Positions 17,689 to 26,946 are shown, counted from the stretch's first letter. The stretch: 64,000 nucleotides of DNA from Clostridium yunnanense (GCF_016595795.1 NZ_JAENHN010000010.1:434001-498000); one strand, 5' to 3'. Made by a program: numbers and translations. The notes: generated by a model not told the origin, from the sequence alone.

Positions 17689-18903
17689 TTGCGCAATATG
17701 TTCAAATCAACCTTTACATCAGATCTTGACTATAATGTTTTTCCTAAATCTCCAGCATTGGTAGGGATAGTTCTAATCTATCTTGCTACAATTTTTATGC
17801 CTAGTTCAGGCGGATTGTCTTCACGAGAAATTATAGGACTTACAATAGTAATGATATTTCAATTGATGATATTTTTATTTTCCAATAAAATTTTTAAAAA
17901 CAAATATTGGCTTTACTTTATTGTTCAAGGAGTAATAACCTTTGATTACGCAGTGATAGCACCCGAAGGATATAAAACTATATTACTTGGACTAATTCCA
18001 CTTTTTGTTATTCAAAGCATGATAGTTTATACAAGAGCTCTTTATGTTATTGTTACGGCAATTTACTTTTACATCATTTTTAGCTTTACAATTATAATTA
18101 TTAGTGGCTGGAAGGAGCTTCTTGGCTCATTACCGTTACTTGTCATAATAACTGTAGCTTTACGGATATACTCAATAATATTCTTTCAACAAGTAAAATT
18201 GCGAATTCAAAGTCAGAAGATTTCACAGGAATTGGCGTTAGCCTATGAGAAAGTTGAAGAGCTGACATTGATTAATGAAAGACAGAGAGTAGCTAGGGAT
18301 TTACATGATACCCTATCTCAAGGTATTGCAGGAACCATCATGCAATTAGATGCAGTAAATGCTAACTTAAATAAAAATAATGTAAAACGTGCTCAAGAAA
18401 TAGTGCAAAAAGCTATGGACCATGCTAGAAAAACCTTAGCGGATTCAAGACTTGTTATTGACGATTTAAGATCAAAGAGTGATGAAAAACTGAATTTTGA
18501 TGAAGCTTTAAGAAGAGAGAGGGATTCATTTAAGAATGTATCAGATACTTCGGTAACCTCAAATCTTATACTTGAAGCTCATATACCTGTAAAAACTTCA
18601 AAACATATCTTGTATATTGTGAGAGAAGCATTAAATAATATAGCAAAACATGCAAAAGCAGAAAATGCAAAGGTAGAAGTAATAGAAAACAACAACCACA
18701 TATATATAAATATTATTGATGATGGTGTAGGATTTGATGTTAAGTTAATAGATAGACTTTTTGGTCATTATGGAATACTAGGAATGACAGAGCGTGTAAA
18801 AGCAATAGGCGGAAAGATTAAGATAAAAAGTAAAAGAAGATTAGGTACAAATATAAGCGTCATTATACCAATTGAGAAAGGAATCGATGGTGAAGATGAG
18901 TAA
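17689..18903 (+). CDS. NarL-type (HisKA_3) sensor histidine kinase
   Basis: A 404-residue membrane kinase. Residues 20-175 hold about six hydrophobic helices with almost no external loops, so the sensor probably reads the membrane itself, as in DesK- or LiaS-like kinases. A short coiled coil leads to the phospho-acceptor ERQRVARDLHDTLSQGIAG (HisKA_3), then N-box AREALNNIAKHAKA and G-box DDGVGFD. The start is taken as TTG at 17689, eight bases after AGGAAGG; a GTG at 17680 overlaps the ribosome binding site and an ATG at 17698 is rather far. It overlaps the regulator gene. Likely senses membrane-active stress. Confidence 0.9.
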   Translation: MRNMFKSTFTSDLDYNVFPKSPALVGIVLIYLATIFMPSSGGLSSREIIGLTIVMIFQLMIFLFSNKIFKNKYWLYFIVQGVITFDYAVIAPEGYKTILLGLIPLFVIQSMIVYTRALYVIVTAIYFYIIFSFTIIIISGWKELLGSLPLLVIITVALRIYSIIFFQQVKLRIQSQKISQELALAYEKVEELTLINERQRVARDLHDTLSQGIAGTIMQLDAVNANLNKNNVKRAQEIVQKAMDHARKTLADSRLVIDDLRSKSDEKLNFDEALRRERDSFKNVSDTSVTSNLILEAHIPVKTSKHILYIVREALNNIAKHAKAENAKVEVIENNNHIYINIIDDGVGFDVKLIDRLFGHYGILGMTERVKAIGGKIKIKSKRRLGTNISVIIPIEKGIDGEDE

Positions 18904-19549
18904 GAGAAGAATATTGGTAGTAGATGATCATTTGATAGTTAGAGAAGGATTAAAGTTGATTTTTGAGACAGAAGAAGATTATGAGGTTATAGGAGAGGCT
19001 GAAAACGGAGAGAAGGCATTGCTTTTGATAGAGGAGTTGAAGCCGGATGTAGTCTTAATGGACCTAAATATGCCAAAGAGAAGTGGCTTAGAGGCTTTAA
19101 GGGCTTTGAAAGAGAAAAACAATCCTATACCTATAATAATACTCACAACTTTCAATGATAACAAATTAATTACAGAAGGTCTTTCATTGGGAGCAAAAGG
19201 TTACTTGCTGAAAGACAGTACTCGTGAGGAACTTATAAGAACAGTTGAATCTGGTATAAGGGGTGAGATATTACTACAACCTGAAATCAGTAAAAGTATT
19301 TTTGGAATTAAGAAGGAAACTGATCAAAAGAACAATACCTTTAATAACTCAATTACAGAAAGAGAGAGGTTTGTTTTGCAAGCTGTAGCTAAGGGATGCA
19401 CAAGTAAGGAGATAGCCTTTGATATGGGGATATCTGAAAGAACAGTGAAGGCTCATTTAACTAACATTTATAGCAAGCTTAACGTTGAATCAAGATCAGA
19501 GGCAGTTGCTGTAGCTATAGAAAATGGGATTATTCATATAGACAAATGA
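18887..19549 (+). CDS. NarL/FixJ-family response regulator
   Basis: A 220-residue regulator. The receiver domain (residues about 6-120) has the acidic pair DDH, the phospho-acceptor Asp in VVLMDLNMP, Thr in ILTTF and Lys in LLKDS. The C terminus carries a LuxR helix-turn-helix (ITERERFVLQAVAKGCTSKE ... SERTVKAHLTNIYSKL). The ATG at 18887 follows AAAGGAA and overlaps the kinase gene by 17 bases. NarL-type dimers bind paired half sites, in line with the 22-bp direct repeats at the three nearby promoters, which I infer to be its targets. Confidence 0.93.
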   Translation: MVKMSKRRILVVDDHLIVREGLKLIFETEEDYEVIGEAENGEKALLLIEELKPDVVLMDLNMPKRSGLEALRALKEKNNPIPIIILTTFNDNKLITEGLSLGAKGYLLKDSTREELIRTVESGIRGEILLQPEISKSIFGIKKETDQKNNTFNNSITERERFVLQAVAKGCTSKEIAFDMGISERTVKAHLTNIYSKLNVESRSEAVAVAIENGIIHIDK

Positions 19550-19612
19550 TATTGATTTTTATATTAATATATTTCAATTATAAAAAGTGATTAGGGTACA
19601 TGGGGTGGTTGT

Positions 19613-20092
19613 TTGTTTATTGTTACGAAGGTTAAGTTGTTAATATCAAAACTGTATGAAGAGTTTAGAAAATCAAAAAGTATAAGGGCTTTATGGGATT
19701 TTATATATATCGGTGTTATTGGACTTAACAGCTATATTTGGTTATTTCATAATAATCGTAACGAGCCTAAAATGAAATATGTCATTGTTGGTATGGCGAT
19801 TGTATATGTGGTGACATCATTTTTACTATCAGTAATGTTTAGAGGAGATAAGCTGAGAAGGCAAAAGATATATTTAGTAAGAAAAATATTTCGATTAATT
19901 TACACAGCTGTGTATCTTACAATTATAATGCTACACTTAATAAATTTAGGTTTGTTTGATACTATACCCGACGGTAAGGTTGAGTTGTTAATTTATAATA
20001 TAGTTATGTTTATTGTAATTGCTATAACAGGTACTATATCGCTTTGGTGGAAAAAGGTTTTAGATATAATTTTAAATATTAGAAGTAGATAA
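19613..20092 (+). CDS. Four-helix membrane protein in the two-component operon
   Basis: A 159-residue protein with four predicted helices (about 25-42, 55-74, 92-112, 124-146) and basic loops. No family is recognised. The start is TTG at 19613 after GGGGTGG. Only 63 bases separate it from the regulator gene with no terminator between, so it is likely co-transcribed and may tune or accompany the kinase. Confidence 0.7.
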   Translation: MFIVTKVKLLISKLYEEFRKSKSIRALWDFIYIGVIGLNSYIWLFHNNRNEPKMKYVIVGMAIVYVVTSFLLSVMFRGDKLRRQKIYLVRKIFRLIYTAVYLTIIMLHLINLGLFDTIPDGKVELLIYNIVMFIVIAITGTISLWWKKVLDIILNIRSR

Positions 20093-20125
20093 TTAATGAA
20101 GATTGATAAGCTGTTATTATTTATA

Positions 20126-20217
20126 GATAAACTACTTCATATTAGAATTTATCCAAATAAAGATTCGTAGAACCATCGAAATCTTTATTTGGAGTTTAAT
20201 GACTGAAGTAGTTTATC
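20126..20217 (+). repeat. Nested hairpin element (family 3), copy 1
   Basis: Outer arms GATAAACTACTTCA (20126-20139) and TGAAGTAGTTTATC (20204-20217) are perfect. Inner arms CCAAATAAAGATT (20153-20165) and AATCTTTATTTGG (20180-20192) are perfect. No T run follows on the plus strand. The outer arm resembles that at 61446-61508. Confidence 0.6.
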
Positions 20218-20229
20218 AGTTCAAAGGAA

Positions 20230-20330
20230 TAGATAATCCAGTTCTGGCTAATAAAACTAGGCGATATTTCTGTTAACTATTAATGTCAATAGGATTATAA
20301 GATATAGATTCTATTTGGAACTGGTTTATC
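20230..20330 (+). promoter_or_regulatory. Stem-closed leader before the chemotaxis gene; 45-nt motif copy 1
   Basis: GATAATCCAGTTCT (20232-20245) pairs with GGAACTGGTTTATC (20317-20330), closing a loop of about 70 bases just before the receptor gene. The first 45 bases recur at 21784-21828 with CCAGTTCT, CTARTAAAACTA and GRTA conserved. Looks like a structured leader or operator; class not recognised. Confidence 0.4.
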
Positions 20331-20390
20331 TATATATACGAAGATGTTATATAGAAGTGATAGTAAATGAAGCATTAGGGAGAGTTGAAG

Positions 20391-21722
20391 ATGAATATAA
20401 AGAAAAAAATTATGGATTTAACCTTAAATTCAGTAAAATTTAAACTAATATTTGCAGTAGTAATTGTTCAATGTCTAAATTCTTACATAGGACAAGGTGT
20501 TAATTTTGCTATAGCACAAGGGAGAGATGCACTTAAAGATTCAGGGGTTTCTACTAAGGTTTTTGATGGGAATATAGGATTATTAGTAGCTTCTGGGCTG
20601 AGTATAATAACATCAGTTTTCATAATTGTTTTTGTATATGACAGATTGGTTTTAAAAAGGTTAAAAAAAGTTTTTGAATACACTAAGAGGCTGGAAAAGG
20701 GTGATTTATCAAAAGAGCTTAAATTTAAGGGCAATGATGAAATTAGTGTTTTAGGAAATGCCTTAGATAAAGCGAATCTAAATATAAAATTGCTAGTATC
20801 TGATATAATGAATACTTCTAAAACTATTAATGACTCAGCTTATGAGATGTTGGCAGCTACTAAGAACTCCTCCAGTAATATTAATAGTATTAGCACATCC
20901 TCATCAATACTTAAGGAAGATGCTTCAAATCTAATATATACTGTTGAAAAAGCCAATTCATCTATTGATAATATATCAAAAACAACTGATCAGCTTCTAA
21001 GTAAGGTAGGTGATGAGTTAAATTCATCAGATGAGATGAAGAGAAGGGCAGAAAATATGAAGGAAAAGGTTAGTTTTTCTCTTAAAAAAGCAAATATAAC
21101 TTATAGCGAGAAACAGGATAAAATTCTTAAAGCTATTGAAGCTGGTAAGATTGTAGAAGAAATAAGAGTTATGTCAGATACTATAAAAGAGATTTCAGAT
21201 CAAACAAATCTACTTGCATTAAATGCATCTATTGAAGCGGCAAGAGCTGGTGAGCAAGGCAAGGGGTTTGCGGTGGTAGCTGAAGAGGTTAGAAAGTTGG
21301 CAGAGCAATCTACAGAAGCTATATCCAATGTGGAGAGTTTAGTTGCAAAGGTAGGAGAAGTTTTTAATAACCTATCTATATGCTCACAGGATATATTGAA
21401 TTACATAGATACTAATGTTAAAGAAGATTATGAATTATTGCTTGAAACTGGTGATCAATATGTAAATGATGCAGAGTATATAAATAATATATCATCAGAA
21501 GTAACTTATTTTACTAAATTAATAAATCAATCTGTAAAAGAGATTGGAAAAGCAATTGATAATGTGGTTGAAATGTCTAGAGAAAGCTCAAACTCAACGG
21601 ATGAAATTGATAAGAGCATATCACAAATTAATTATGCTGTAAGTGAAGTAAGTGCTGCTGTAGACAAACAAGTTAGCTTAGCAGATGAATTAGAGAAATC
21701 TGTTGAAAGGTTTACTATATAA
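20391..21722 (+). CDS. Methyl-accepting chemotaxis protein with minimal external domain
   Basis: A 443-residue receptor. Helix 1 (about 15-35) and helix 2 (about 60-80) bracket only about 25-30 external residues, too few for a usual ligand domain, so sensing is probably within the membrane or through a partner. A HAMP domain (about 82-135) leads to the signalling hairpin with tip segment [39 protein letters not shown]. The ATG at 20391 is six bases after GGGAGAG; the TTG at 20385 abuts it. It is monocistronic. No other chemotaxis or flagellar genes are in the window. Confidence 0.92.
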   Translation: MNIKKKIMDLTLNSVKFKLIFAVVIVQCLNSYIGQGVNFAIAQGRDALKDSGVSTKVFDGNIGLLVASGLSIITSVFIIVFVYDRLVLKRLKKVFEYTKRLEKGDLSKELKFKGNDEISVLGNALDKANLNIKLLVSDIMNTSKTINDSAYEMLAATKNSSSNINSISTSSSILKEDASNLIYTVEKANSSIDNISKTTDQLLSKVGDELNSSDEMKRRAENMKEKVSFSLKKANITYSEKQDKILKAIEAGKIVEEIRVMSDTIKEISDQTNLLALNASIEAARAGEQGKGFAVVAEEVRKLAEQSTEAISNVESLVAKVGEVFNNLSICSQDILNYIDTNVKEDYELLLETGDQYVNDAEYINNISSEVTYFTKLINQSVKEIGKAIDNVVEMSRESSNSTDEIDKSISQINYAVSEVSAAVDKQVSLADELEKSVERFTI

Positions 21723-21783
21723 AGTTTTTTATTATAGTAATGTATATATTTGATAGGTTATTGTAAGTAGTATACAATTAATA

Positions 21784-21828
21784 TAGATAATCCAGTTCTA
21801 TCTAGTAAAACTAAGTGGTACATCCATA
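21784..21828 (+). repeat. 45-nt motif copy 2
   Basis: TAGATAATCCAGTTCT (21784-21799) followed by CTAGTAAAACTA repeats the segment at 20230-20274 with about 75 percent identity over 45 bases. It lies between the receptor and the HxlR gene. The closing arm present in copy 1 is missing here. Confidence 0.5.
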
Positions 21829-21879
21829 TATATTAAATTAAATTTAAAGAATATATTTGTTTTCACAAGGAGAATTAAT

Positions 21880-22227
21880 ATGAAGGTTCGTAAGGAATAC
21901 ACTTGTCCTCTAGAAATTACCCATGACATTTTAAAGGGTAAGTGGAAAACAGTTATTCTCTGGCAACTTGGTTATCACGGAAAATCATCTTTATCTAAAC
22001 TAGAGAAAGATATAAAGGGGATAAGCCAGAAGATGCTGTTAGAGCAGTTAAACGAGTTAAGGGAATTTGGACTTGTTGATAAGATACAGTATGAAGGGTA
22101 CCCTCTTAAGGTAGAGTATTTTGTTACGGAAGATAGAGGGAAGAGAGTACTAATGGCTTTGGCAATCATGCAGGAAGTAGGAAGAGAATACATAAACGAA
22201 AAGGTTAAAAACATTGATACAGATTGA
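21880..22227 (+). CDS. HxlR-family transcriptional regulator
   Basis: A 115-residue winged-helix protein. The start CPLEITHDILKGKWKTVILW is the HxlR signature, with a single cysteine near residue 10 in the place used for thiol redox sensing in YodB/HypR-type members. The central LEKDIKGISQKMLLEQLNELREFGLV is the recognition region. ATG follows AAGGAG. A terminator follows. The isochorismatase-type gene downstream is a plausible target, as HxlR proteins often control nearby oxidoreductases or hydrolases. Confidence 0.92.
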   Translation: MKVRKEYTCPLEITHDILKGKWKTVILWQLGYHGKSSLSKLEKDIKGISQKMLLEQLNELREFGLVDKIQYEGYPLKVEYFVTEDRGKRVLMALAIMQEVGREYINEKVKNIDTD

Positions 22228-22244
22228 AGTATCAATGTTTTTTT
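22210..22244 (+). terminator. Rho-independent terminator
   Basis: AACATTGATAC pairs perfectly with GTATCAATGTT, followed by seven T in total. Left arm lies in the last codons of the hxlR-type gene. Confidence 0.9.
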
Positions 22245-22444
22245 GATTGGACAGGAATAGGATATCTCTAGATTTAGGTGCATGTACCCCATACACACAA
22301 AAAAGTGGGTAATTTTTAAATGTAATAATCCATGTTATTATCTGTTCATAAGCTTTATGGAATTAGAGTTGTTTAAACATAATTATGTATTAATCTTTAG
22401 TAATATAAAGTATAAAATGAATATAAAACTTGGAGGTCTTAGAG

Positions 22445-22951
22445 ATGAAAAAAGCACTTATAGTTATTGATTTGCAGAATGATTATTTTCCAGAGGGGAA
22501 GTTTCCTTTATGGAATGCTGAGAGTACTTTAAATAACGTAGAAAAGGCTATTGAAAAGGCTAATCAAAACAATATTCCTATAATCTTAGTTCAACATGTT
22601 TCGGGTAGTAATTCATCATTCTTTAGTGAAGGTACAGAAGGTGTAGAAATCCACCCAAGAGTGCTAAAAGCTGCTCCAAATGGGAGAAATGTTATTAAGA
22701 AAGTTGCAGATAGCTTCTATAATACAAATTTAGAAGAAGTTTTATCAGAGCTAGAAATAGAAGAACTGCTTATATGTGGTATGATGACTCAAAATTGTGT
22801 TGCTTTCACAGCTATATCTAAAGAAGCAGAGAAGTATAGTGTGAAAATATTAGGGGATTGCTGTACAACTGTAAGTGAACCTATACATGTAATTGCGCTG
22901 AATGGAGTTTCAACAAGGGTTGAAGTCATAAGTTATGAGAAAGTTTTTTAA
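22445..22951 (+). CDS. Isochorismatase-family cysteine hydrolase
   Basis: A 168-residue alpha/beta hydrolase of the isochorismatase/nicotinamidase superfamily. The catalytic Asp lies in VIDLQNDYFPEG, the Lys is probably in the NVIKKVADSFYNT segment, and the Cys is in CGMMTQNCVAFTA after the typical cis-peptide site. The ATG at 22445 follows GGAGGTC. Substrate is not predictable; true isochorismatases and nicotinamidases have extra motifs not seen here. It is monocistronic, downstream of the HxlR gene. Confidence 0.9.
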   Translation: MKKALIVIDLQNDYFPEGKFPLWNAESTLNNVEKAIEKANQNNIPIILVQHVSGSNSSFFSEGTEGVEIHPRVLKAAPNGRNVIKKVADSFYNTNLEEVLSELEIEELLICGMMTQNCVAFTAISKEAEKYSVKILGDCCTTVSEPIHVIALNGVSTRVEVISYEKVF

Positions 22952-23120
22952 CTAAGAACAATTAAAATTAATGAATTTATTACCGTCAGATGTTACCGAC
23001 AATCTGCATAACTCCTTATTTTAGAGAAGCGTTTATATAAATTATAATAATCAAGGAAATAATAATTATAAGATGAGATCTGAAAGATAAACGAACATAT
23101 TGGAAAATGGGAGGAAATAT

Positions 23121-23678
23121 ATGCACTCTAACATGGAGTCATTACACGAAAAAATACTTGATTTAAAAAAGACGGAGTTAGACTTATCGCTACAGCATTG
23201 GTATAATTACGAATTATTTACCTGGCAATGGTGGATAAAATTTGTCTATATAATTATTCCGATTTTTTTACTATATAAGTTACTGGATAGAAAACGAAGT
23301 TTTGAGATTTTAACCTATGGGCTTATGATTAGCTTGATGGCCACAGTGATAGATATTGCAGGATCTGATTTTATGATATGGAATTATAAAATCAGGTTGC
23401 TTCCTGTAGGGATTTTTCTAGTTCATGATACGATATTTATACCTATTATTTCTATGTTACTGTATCAATACTACACAAGCTGGAAGGCTTTTATAACAGC
23501 TAATCTAATATTATCTGCAATAGGTGCTTACATTGAAGAGCCAATAGCTGTTTGGATTAATATATATGAACCGCTTGCATGGAGACATACATATTCTTTT
23601 TTTGCATTTTTTGCTATGACTGTTATATGTAAATATATCACTCAAAGGTTATTAATTAATAAAGCAAAATATGAATAA
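23121..23678 (+). CDS. CBO0543-family membrane protein
   Basis: A 185-residue protein with five predicted membrane helices and many aromatic residues. The pattern HWYNYELFTWQWW near the N terminus, DFMIWNYKIRLLP in the middle and YIEEPIAVWINIYEPLAWRHTYSF near the end identify the CBO0543 family, found in spore-forming Firmicutes and of unknown function. The ATG at 23121 follows GGGAGGAA; a TTG at 23100 is in frame but lacks a ribosome binding site. Confidence 0.85.
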   Translation: MHSNMESLHEKILDLKKTELDLSLQHWYNYELFTWQWWIKFVYIIIPIFLLYKLLDRKRSFEILTYGLMISLMATVIDIAGSDFMIWNYKIRLLPVGIFLVHDTIFIPIISMLLYQYYTSWKAFITANLILSAIGAYIEEPIAVWINIYEPLAWRHTYSFFAFFAMTVICKYITQRLLINKAKYE

Positions 23679-23699
23679 GTAAAGCACATGATAATAAAC

Positions 23700-23783
23700 A
23701 AAAAATCACTTCCATAAAGCTATCTGTAAATAAAACTTTCACTAAAGATAGTTTAAAAACAGCTGAGAGCCTATGGAAGTGAT
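23700..23783 (-). terminator. Terminator hairpin between convergent genes
   Basis: ATCACTTCCATA pairs with TATGGAAGTGAT with an inner CTATCT/AGATAG helix; on the minus strand a six-T run follows, so it mainly ends the brnQ transcript. Confidence 0.75.
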
Positions 23784-23792
23784 AATTAAATT

Positions 23793-25151
23793 CTATGCTG
23801 TGATACTATTCTTTCCACGTGCACCCCAAATAATCAATCCAATAATAAATCCACAAAGTGCAGGGATAATCCATCCAAATCCATAATTATATCCTGGTAA
23901 ATATGAAGTAGCAAGGTTAACAAGATTTTTTACTAAAGCATTATCTGAAAGTGGTTGTGGTAGTGCCTTTAAAAGATCAAAAAATGCAGCAATAACAGTT
24001 AAACCAGTAGTCCATTTATATATATCGCTTTGTTTATTTATAAATGGAGTTAATAAAGATAGTAAAATCAAAGTAATTACTAGTGGATAAAGGAACATTA
24101 ATACTGGAATAGAGAACTTTATAAGATTGCTTAATCCAAAGTTAGCAATTACAAATGAAAAAAGCGTAAAGGCTATAGCATACTTCTTATAAGATAATGA
24201 TTTAGGAAACATCTCACTAAACATTTCAGCACAAGATGTAATTAAGCCGATAGCTGTTTTTACACAAGCAACTCCTACTATAGCTGCTAGTAATACTTGA
24301 CCCACAACGCCAAAATAATGATTACTAACTAGAGACAAGATAGCGCCACCGTTATCAGCACGACTTACACTGCCTAAACTTGTAGCACCCATATAGGCTA
24401 AGGATGCATATATGATGGCCATACCTACAACACTTACCAAACCTGACTTGCAAGTTTCAATAGCAATTGAATTAGAATCTTTAACACCTAACTTTTGAAT
24501 ATTGGAAATAATGATTATAGCAAAAGCGACAGAAGCCAAGGCATCCATAGTGTTATATCCATCTAATAAACCAGTGAATAATGGCTGAGCGACATAATCA
24601 CCTTGAGCAGCAAAATTACTTGCATCACCCATTGGGTTCACAAAGGTAGCGACTAATAAAACTGATAATAATACCAAGAATATAGGTGTAAGGTATCTGC
24701 CTACCCAATCTAAAATTTGAGCTGGTTTTAATGAAAAATAAATAGTAATTGCAAAAAATATAAAGGAAAAAATAATAAGTCCTATTTTTAAATATTCATC
24801 AGAAATAAATGGATGAATCCCCACCTCAAATGCCACTGTAGCAGTACGAGGAATTGCAAATAATGGACCGATTGTTAAGTACAATAAACATGTGAACACA
24901 GTTGAATACTTAGAACTAACAGGTTTTGCCATATCAAATAAGCTTTCGCTTTTTGAAAGTGCTGATGCTATGATACCAAGAATAGGTAGTCCTACACCAG
25001 TTATCAAAAATCCTATAGTTGCTGTAAAAGCATGATTTCCAGCTTGTTGTCCCATCTGAACTGGAAATATTAGATTACCAGCACCGAAAAACAGCCCGAA
25101 TAATAATGAACCGATTAGCAAGTTTTGATTAAAACTTAGCTTCTTTTTCAT
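23793..25151 (-). CDS. brnQ: Branched-chain amino acid transport system II carrier (BrnQ)
   Basis: A 452-residue sodium-coupled importer for leucine, isoleucine and valine of the LIVCS family, with about 12 membrane helices. The N terminus SFNQNLLIGSLLFGLFFGAGNLIFPVQMGQQAG is the family hallmark. The ATG at 25151 (MKKKLSFNQ) follows AAGGGGGAC; longer in-frame starts lack a ribosome binding site. It is monocistronic with its own promoter. I looked for a T-box leader or CodY site and saw no convincing one. Confidence 0.95.
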   Translation of the reverse strand: MKKKLSFNQNLLIGSLLFGLFFGAGNLIFPVQMGQQAGNHAFTATIGFLITGVGLPILGIIASALSKSESLFDMAKPVSSKYSTVFTCLLYLTIGPLFAIPRTATVAFEVGIHPFISDEYLKIGLIIFSFIFFAITIYFSLKPAQILDWVGRYLTPIFLVLLSVLLVATFVNPMGDASNFAAQGDYVAQPLFTGLLDGYNTMDALASVAFAIIIISNIQKLGVKDSNSIAIETCKSGLVSVVGMAIIYASLAYMGATSLGSVSRADNGGAILSLVSNHYFGVVGQVLLAAIVGVACVKTAIGLITSCAEMFSEMFPKSLSYKKYAIAFTLFSFVIANFGLSNLIKFSIPVLMFLYPLVITLILLSLLTPFINKQSDIYKWTTGLTVIAAFFDLLKALPQPLSDNALVKNLVNLATSYLPGYNYGFGWIIPALCGFIIGLIIWGARGKNSITA

Positions 25152-25250
25152 ATGTTGTCCCCCTTTTTTATTACTATTACCCAAAAAATCTCATGTTATT
25201 TTATATAAATAACTACAGTATTTTTTTGTAATACCTTAATTAGTTATTTT

Positions 25251-25279
25251 ATTATAATATACTTATTGAAATTAGTAAA
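25251..25279 (-). promoter_or_regulatory. Probable brnQ promoter
   Basis: Minus-strand TTTACT (25274-25279), 17 bp, TATAAT (25251-25256), about 100 bases before the start codon. Confidence 0.55.
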
Positions 25280-25284
25280 TTTGT

Positions 25285-25700
25285 TTTTTTATAGACTAAT
25301 TGAAATCTAATTCGTAATGATTAAATGGATTTGTTGAAAGTTTATTATAGGTATGCACTTTGTATTGAAATTTATATTTTTACTAATTTCTATATATAAT
25401 TACATCTGGAATTTTAGGGAAAGTAATATCAATTTTGCAGTATTGATAATAATAATATATTAGAGTATAATCCAAAGAAAAACTTAGTATATAGTTTTGT
25501 TAGAATTTTAGGTATGATAATTAAGAAAAGTTGAGAGTTAAGAGTGTGGGACATGCACAAAAAAAGCAGTCTAGGTTGTAAACAATAGATATGTGAATAA
25601 TAAATTGGAATTTATGTTTGGTAAGTCTATAATATGATAACGTACACTCTATTGGATAAAGATTATATCAGTACTGATGAATAGTTGGAGGATAGATATT
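25285..25700. other. AT-rich intergenic region, nothing identified
   Basis: Between the brnQ promoter and the next gene I see no frame with a ribosome binding site, no strong hairpin and no known regulatory RNA. Confidence 0.5.
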
Positions 25701-25979
25701 ATGATAAGAATATGGGGAAAAGTTATTAAAAATAACAAAATAATTATGGATGATGTAGCTACTTCCGATAACGAAGATAACTTTGAAGTAGCTGTAAAGG
25801 AATGCATAAATGAACTTTGTGAAAAGTTTGATATCTCAAAGCCTTATTGGTTAGATACTAATATAAGAGAGTATAATAGAAGAAGAAAGACCACCTTCAA
25901 TGAAGATAACTTTATCGAAGATATAGACTTTGATAGATTTATAGTTGAACAATTAGAAGACGAGAAAGAAAAATATTAA
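25701..25979 (+). CDS. Hypothetical acidic protein (92 residues)
   Basis: Begins MIRIWGKVIKNNKIIMDD, reading like a small beta-hairpin start, followed by helical, acidic sequence (ECINELCEKFDISKPYWLD, then EDIDFDRFIVEQLEDEKEKY). ATG at 25701 follows TTGGAGGATAG, which beats the ATG at 25677. No membrane helix or signal. A strong terminator follows, so it is monocistronic. Family not recognised. Confidence 0.75.
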   Translation: MIRIWGKVIKNNKIIMDDVATSDNEDNFEVAVKECINELCEKFDISKPYWLDTNIREYNRRRKTTFNEDNFIEDIDFDRFIVEQLEDEKEKY

Positions 25980-25983
25980 AAAC

Positions 25984-26026
25984 TTAGGCCAGCATCTATT
26001 TTTATTGATGCTGGCCTAAATTTTTA
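25984..26026 (+). terminator. Strong rho-independent terminator
   Basis: TTAGGCCAGCATC pairs perfectly with GATGCTGGCCTAA, followed by ATTTTTAT. Confidence 0.9.
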
Positions 26027-26120
26027 TAAGCTAATTCAAGTTATTCAACGCTTACGCCCCATTTTATAAATGGCAAAGAATATATTTTTGTATGATAATA
26101 ATGTATCTTTAATATCACAT

Positions 26121-26645
26121 CTAACTTTTTAATATGGTATCTAATGAAGTGTCATCTTTAAATAAGTTCTTTAAATCTCCACCATACTTTTTTTCTAAGG
26201 TATTTCTGTCATATTTATAATGTTTCTCACCTATATTCTCTACATTAAACTCCACTGTGTTAGCATTTTTTATAAGTGCCATTAACACTACTGCATTTCT
26301 CTCCAAGAGATCGTTAATATTAACGTTACTCCAAAATTTATTATAATCCTCTTCACTTGAAGCTTTATTCGCTTTGTAGTTAACTGTAATCCCATATGGT
26401 TCTTTATCAGTTTGTAGACTTATCCCTGCACTATAAGCATTGGCAGGAAGTTTTGAGATTATGTTTGCTACAGCACTGTTATCACCAACATAGGAATCTT
26501 TATACTTTATCAAATCATAAGTCTTAGTTTTAGAAGTTTCTTGTTTAGGTTGGTTTGTGGTTTTAGATGAATCATTATTGCAGCCTATTAAAGTTAATGA
26601 CAATACTAACATTAGAGGTGTTATTATTTTAAATCTAATATTCAT
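26121..26645 (-). CDS. DUF4825-domain lipoprotein
   Basis: A 174-residue lipoprotein. Signal residues 1-22 end in lipobox LIGC; the Ser/Lys/Thr-rich linker (23-42) leads to a DUF4825-like domain (YKDSYVGDNSAVANIISKLP ... LQTDKEPYGITVNYK). In other proteins this domain sits beside M56 peptidase or sensor modules; here it stands alone. ATG follows AGGAGGAT. Function unknown. Confidence 0.8.
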   Translation of the reverse strand: MNIRFKIITPLMLVLSLTLIGCNNDSSKTTNQPKQETSKTKTYDLIKYKDSYVGDNSAVANIISKLPANAYSAGISLQTDKEPYGITVNYKANKASSEEDYNKFWSNVNINDLLERNAVVLMALIKNANTVEFNVENIGEKHYKYDRNTLEKKYGGDLKNLFKDDTSLDTILKS

Positions 26646-26946
26646 TGAAATCCTCCTATCTCTAGATCTTTTAATAAGGAAACACTTTATTTAAAGTACA
26701 ACATAACTATATCATATAGTATCTATTTAAAAATGAAATAAAATAAACAAATTGTGGATATTAATTTTGCGGATCTTATGCAGATTTTCTTGTTTGTATG
26801 AAAAATATTTACAATTATACAATAATATTGCTAATTTTGTAAAATAAAAATATAATTTAGGATATAAGTATTAAAAAAAGACAACGATGCTATAAAATTA
26901 AGGCTGAGCTTTTATAACGGATTAAAAGGTGAAAAGGGGTCAGGTT

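Noticed and set aside
20230-20330. c-di-GMP riboswitch or SigD promoter before the chemotaxis gene
   Set aside because: The conserved GEMM core is absent, and the GGCGATAT stretch has no TAAA element at the 15-bp spacing a SigD promoter needs.
22282-22470. 62-codon plus-strand frame before the isochorismatase-like gene
   Set aside because: No ribosome binding site, overlaps the real start region in another frame and reads like random AT-rich sequence.
25184-25700. T-box leader or CodY site for brnQ
   Set aside because: No T-box core sequence, no specifier hairpin and no good match to the CodY palindrome found.
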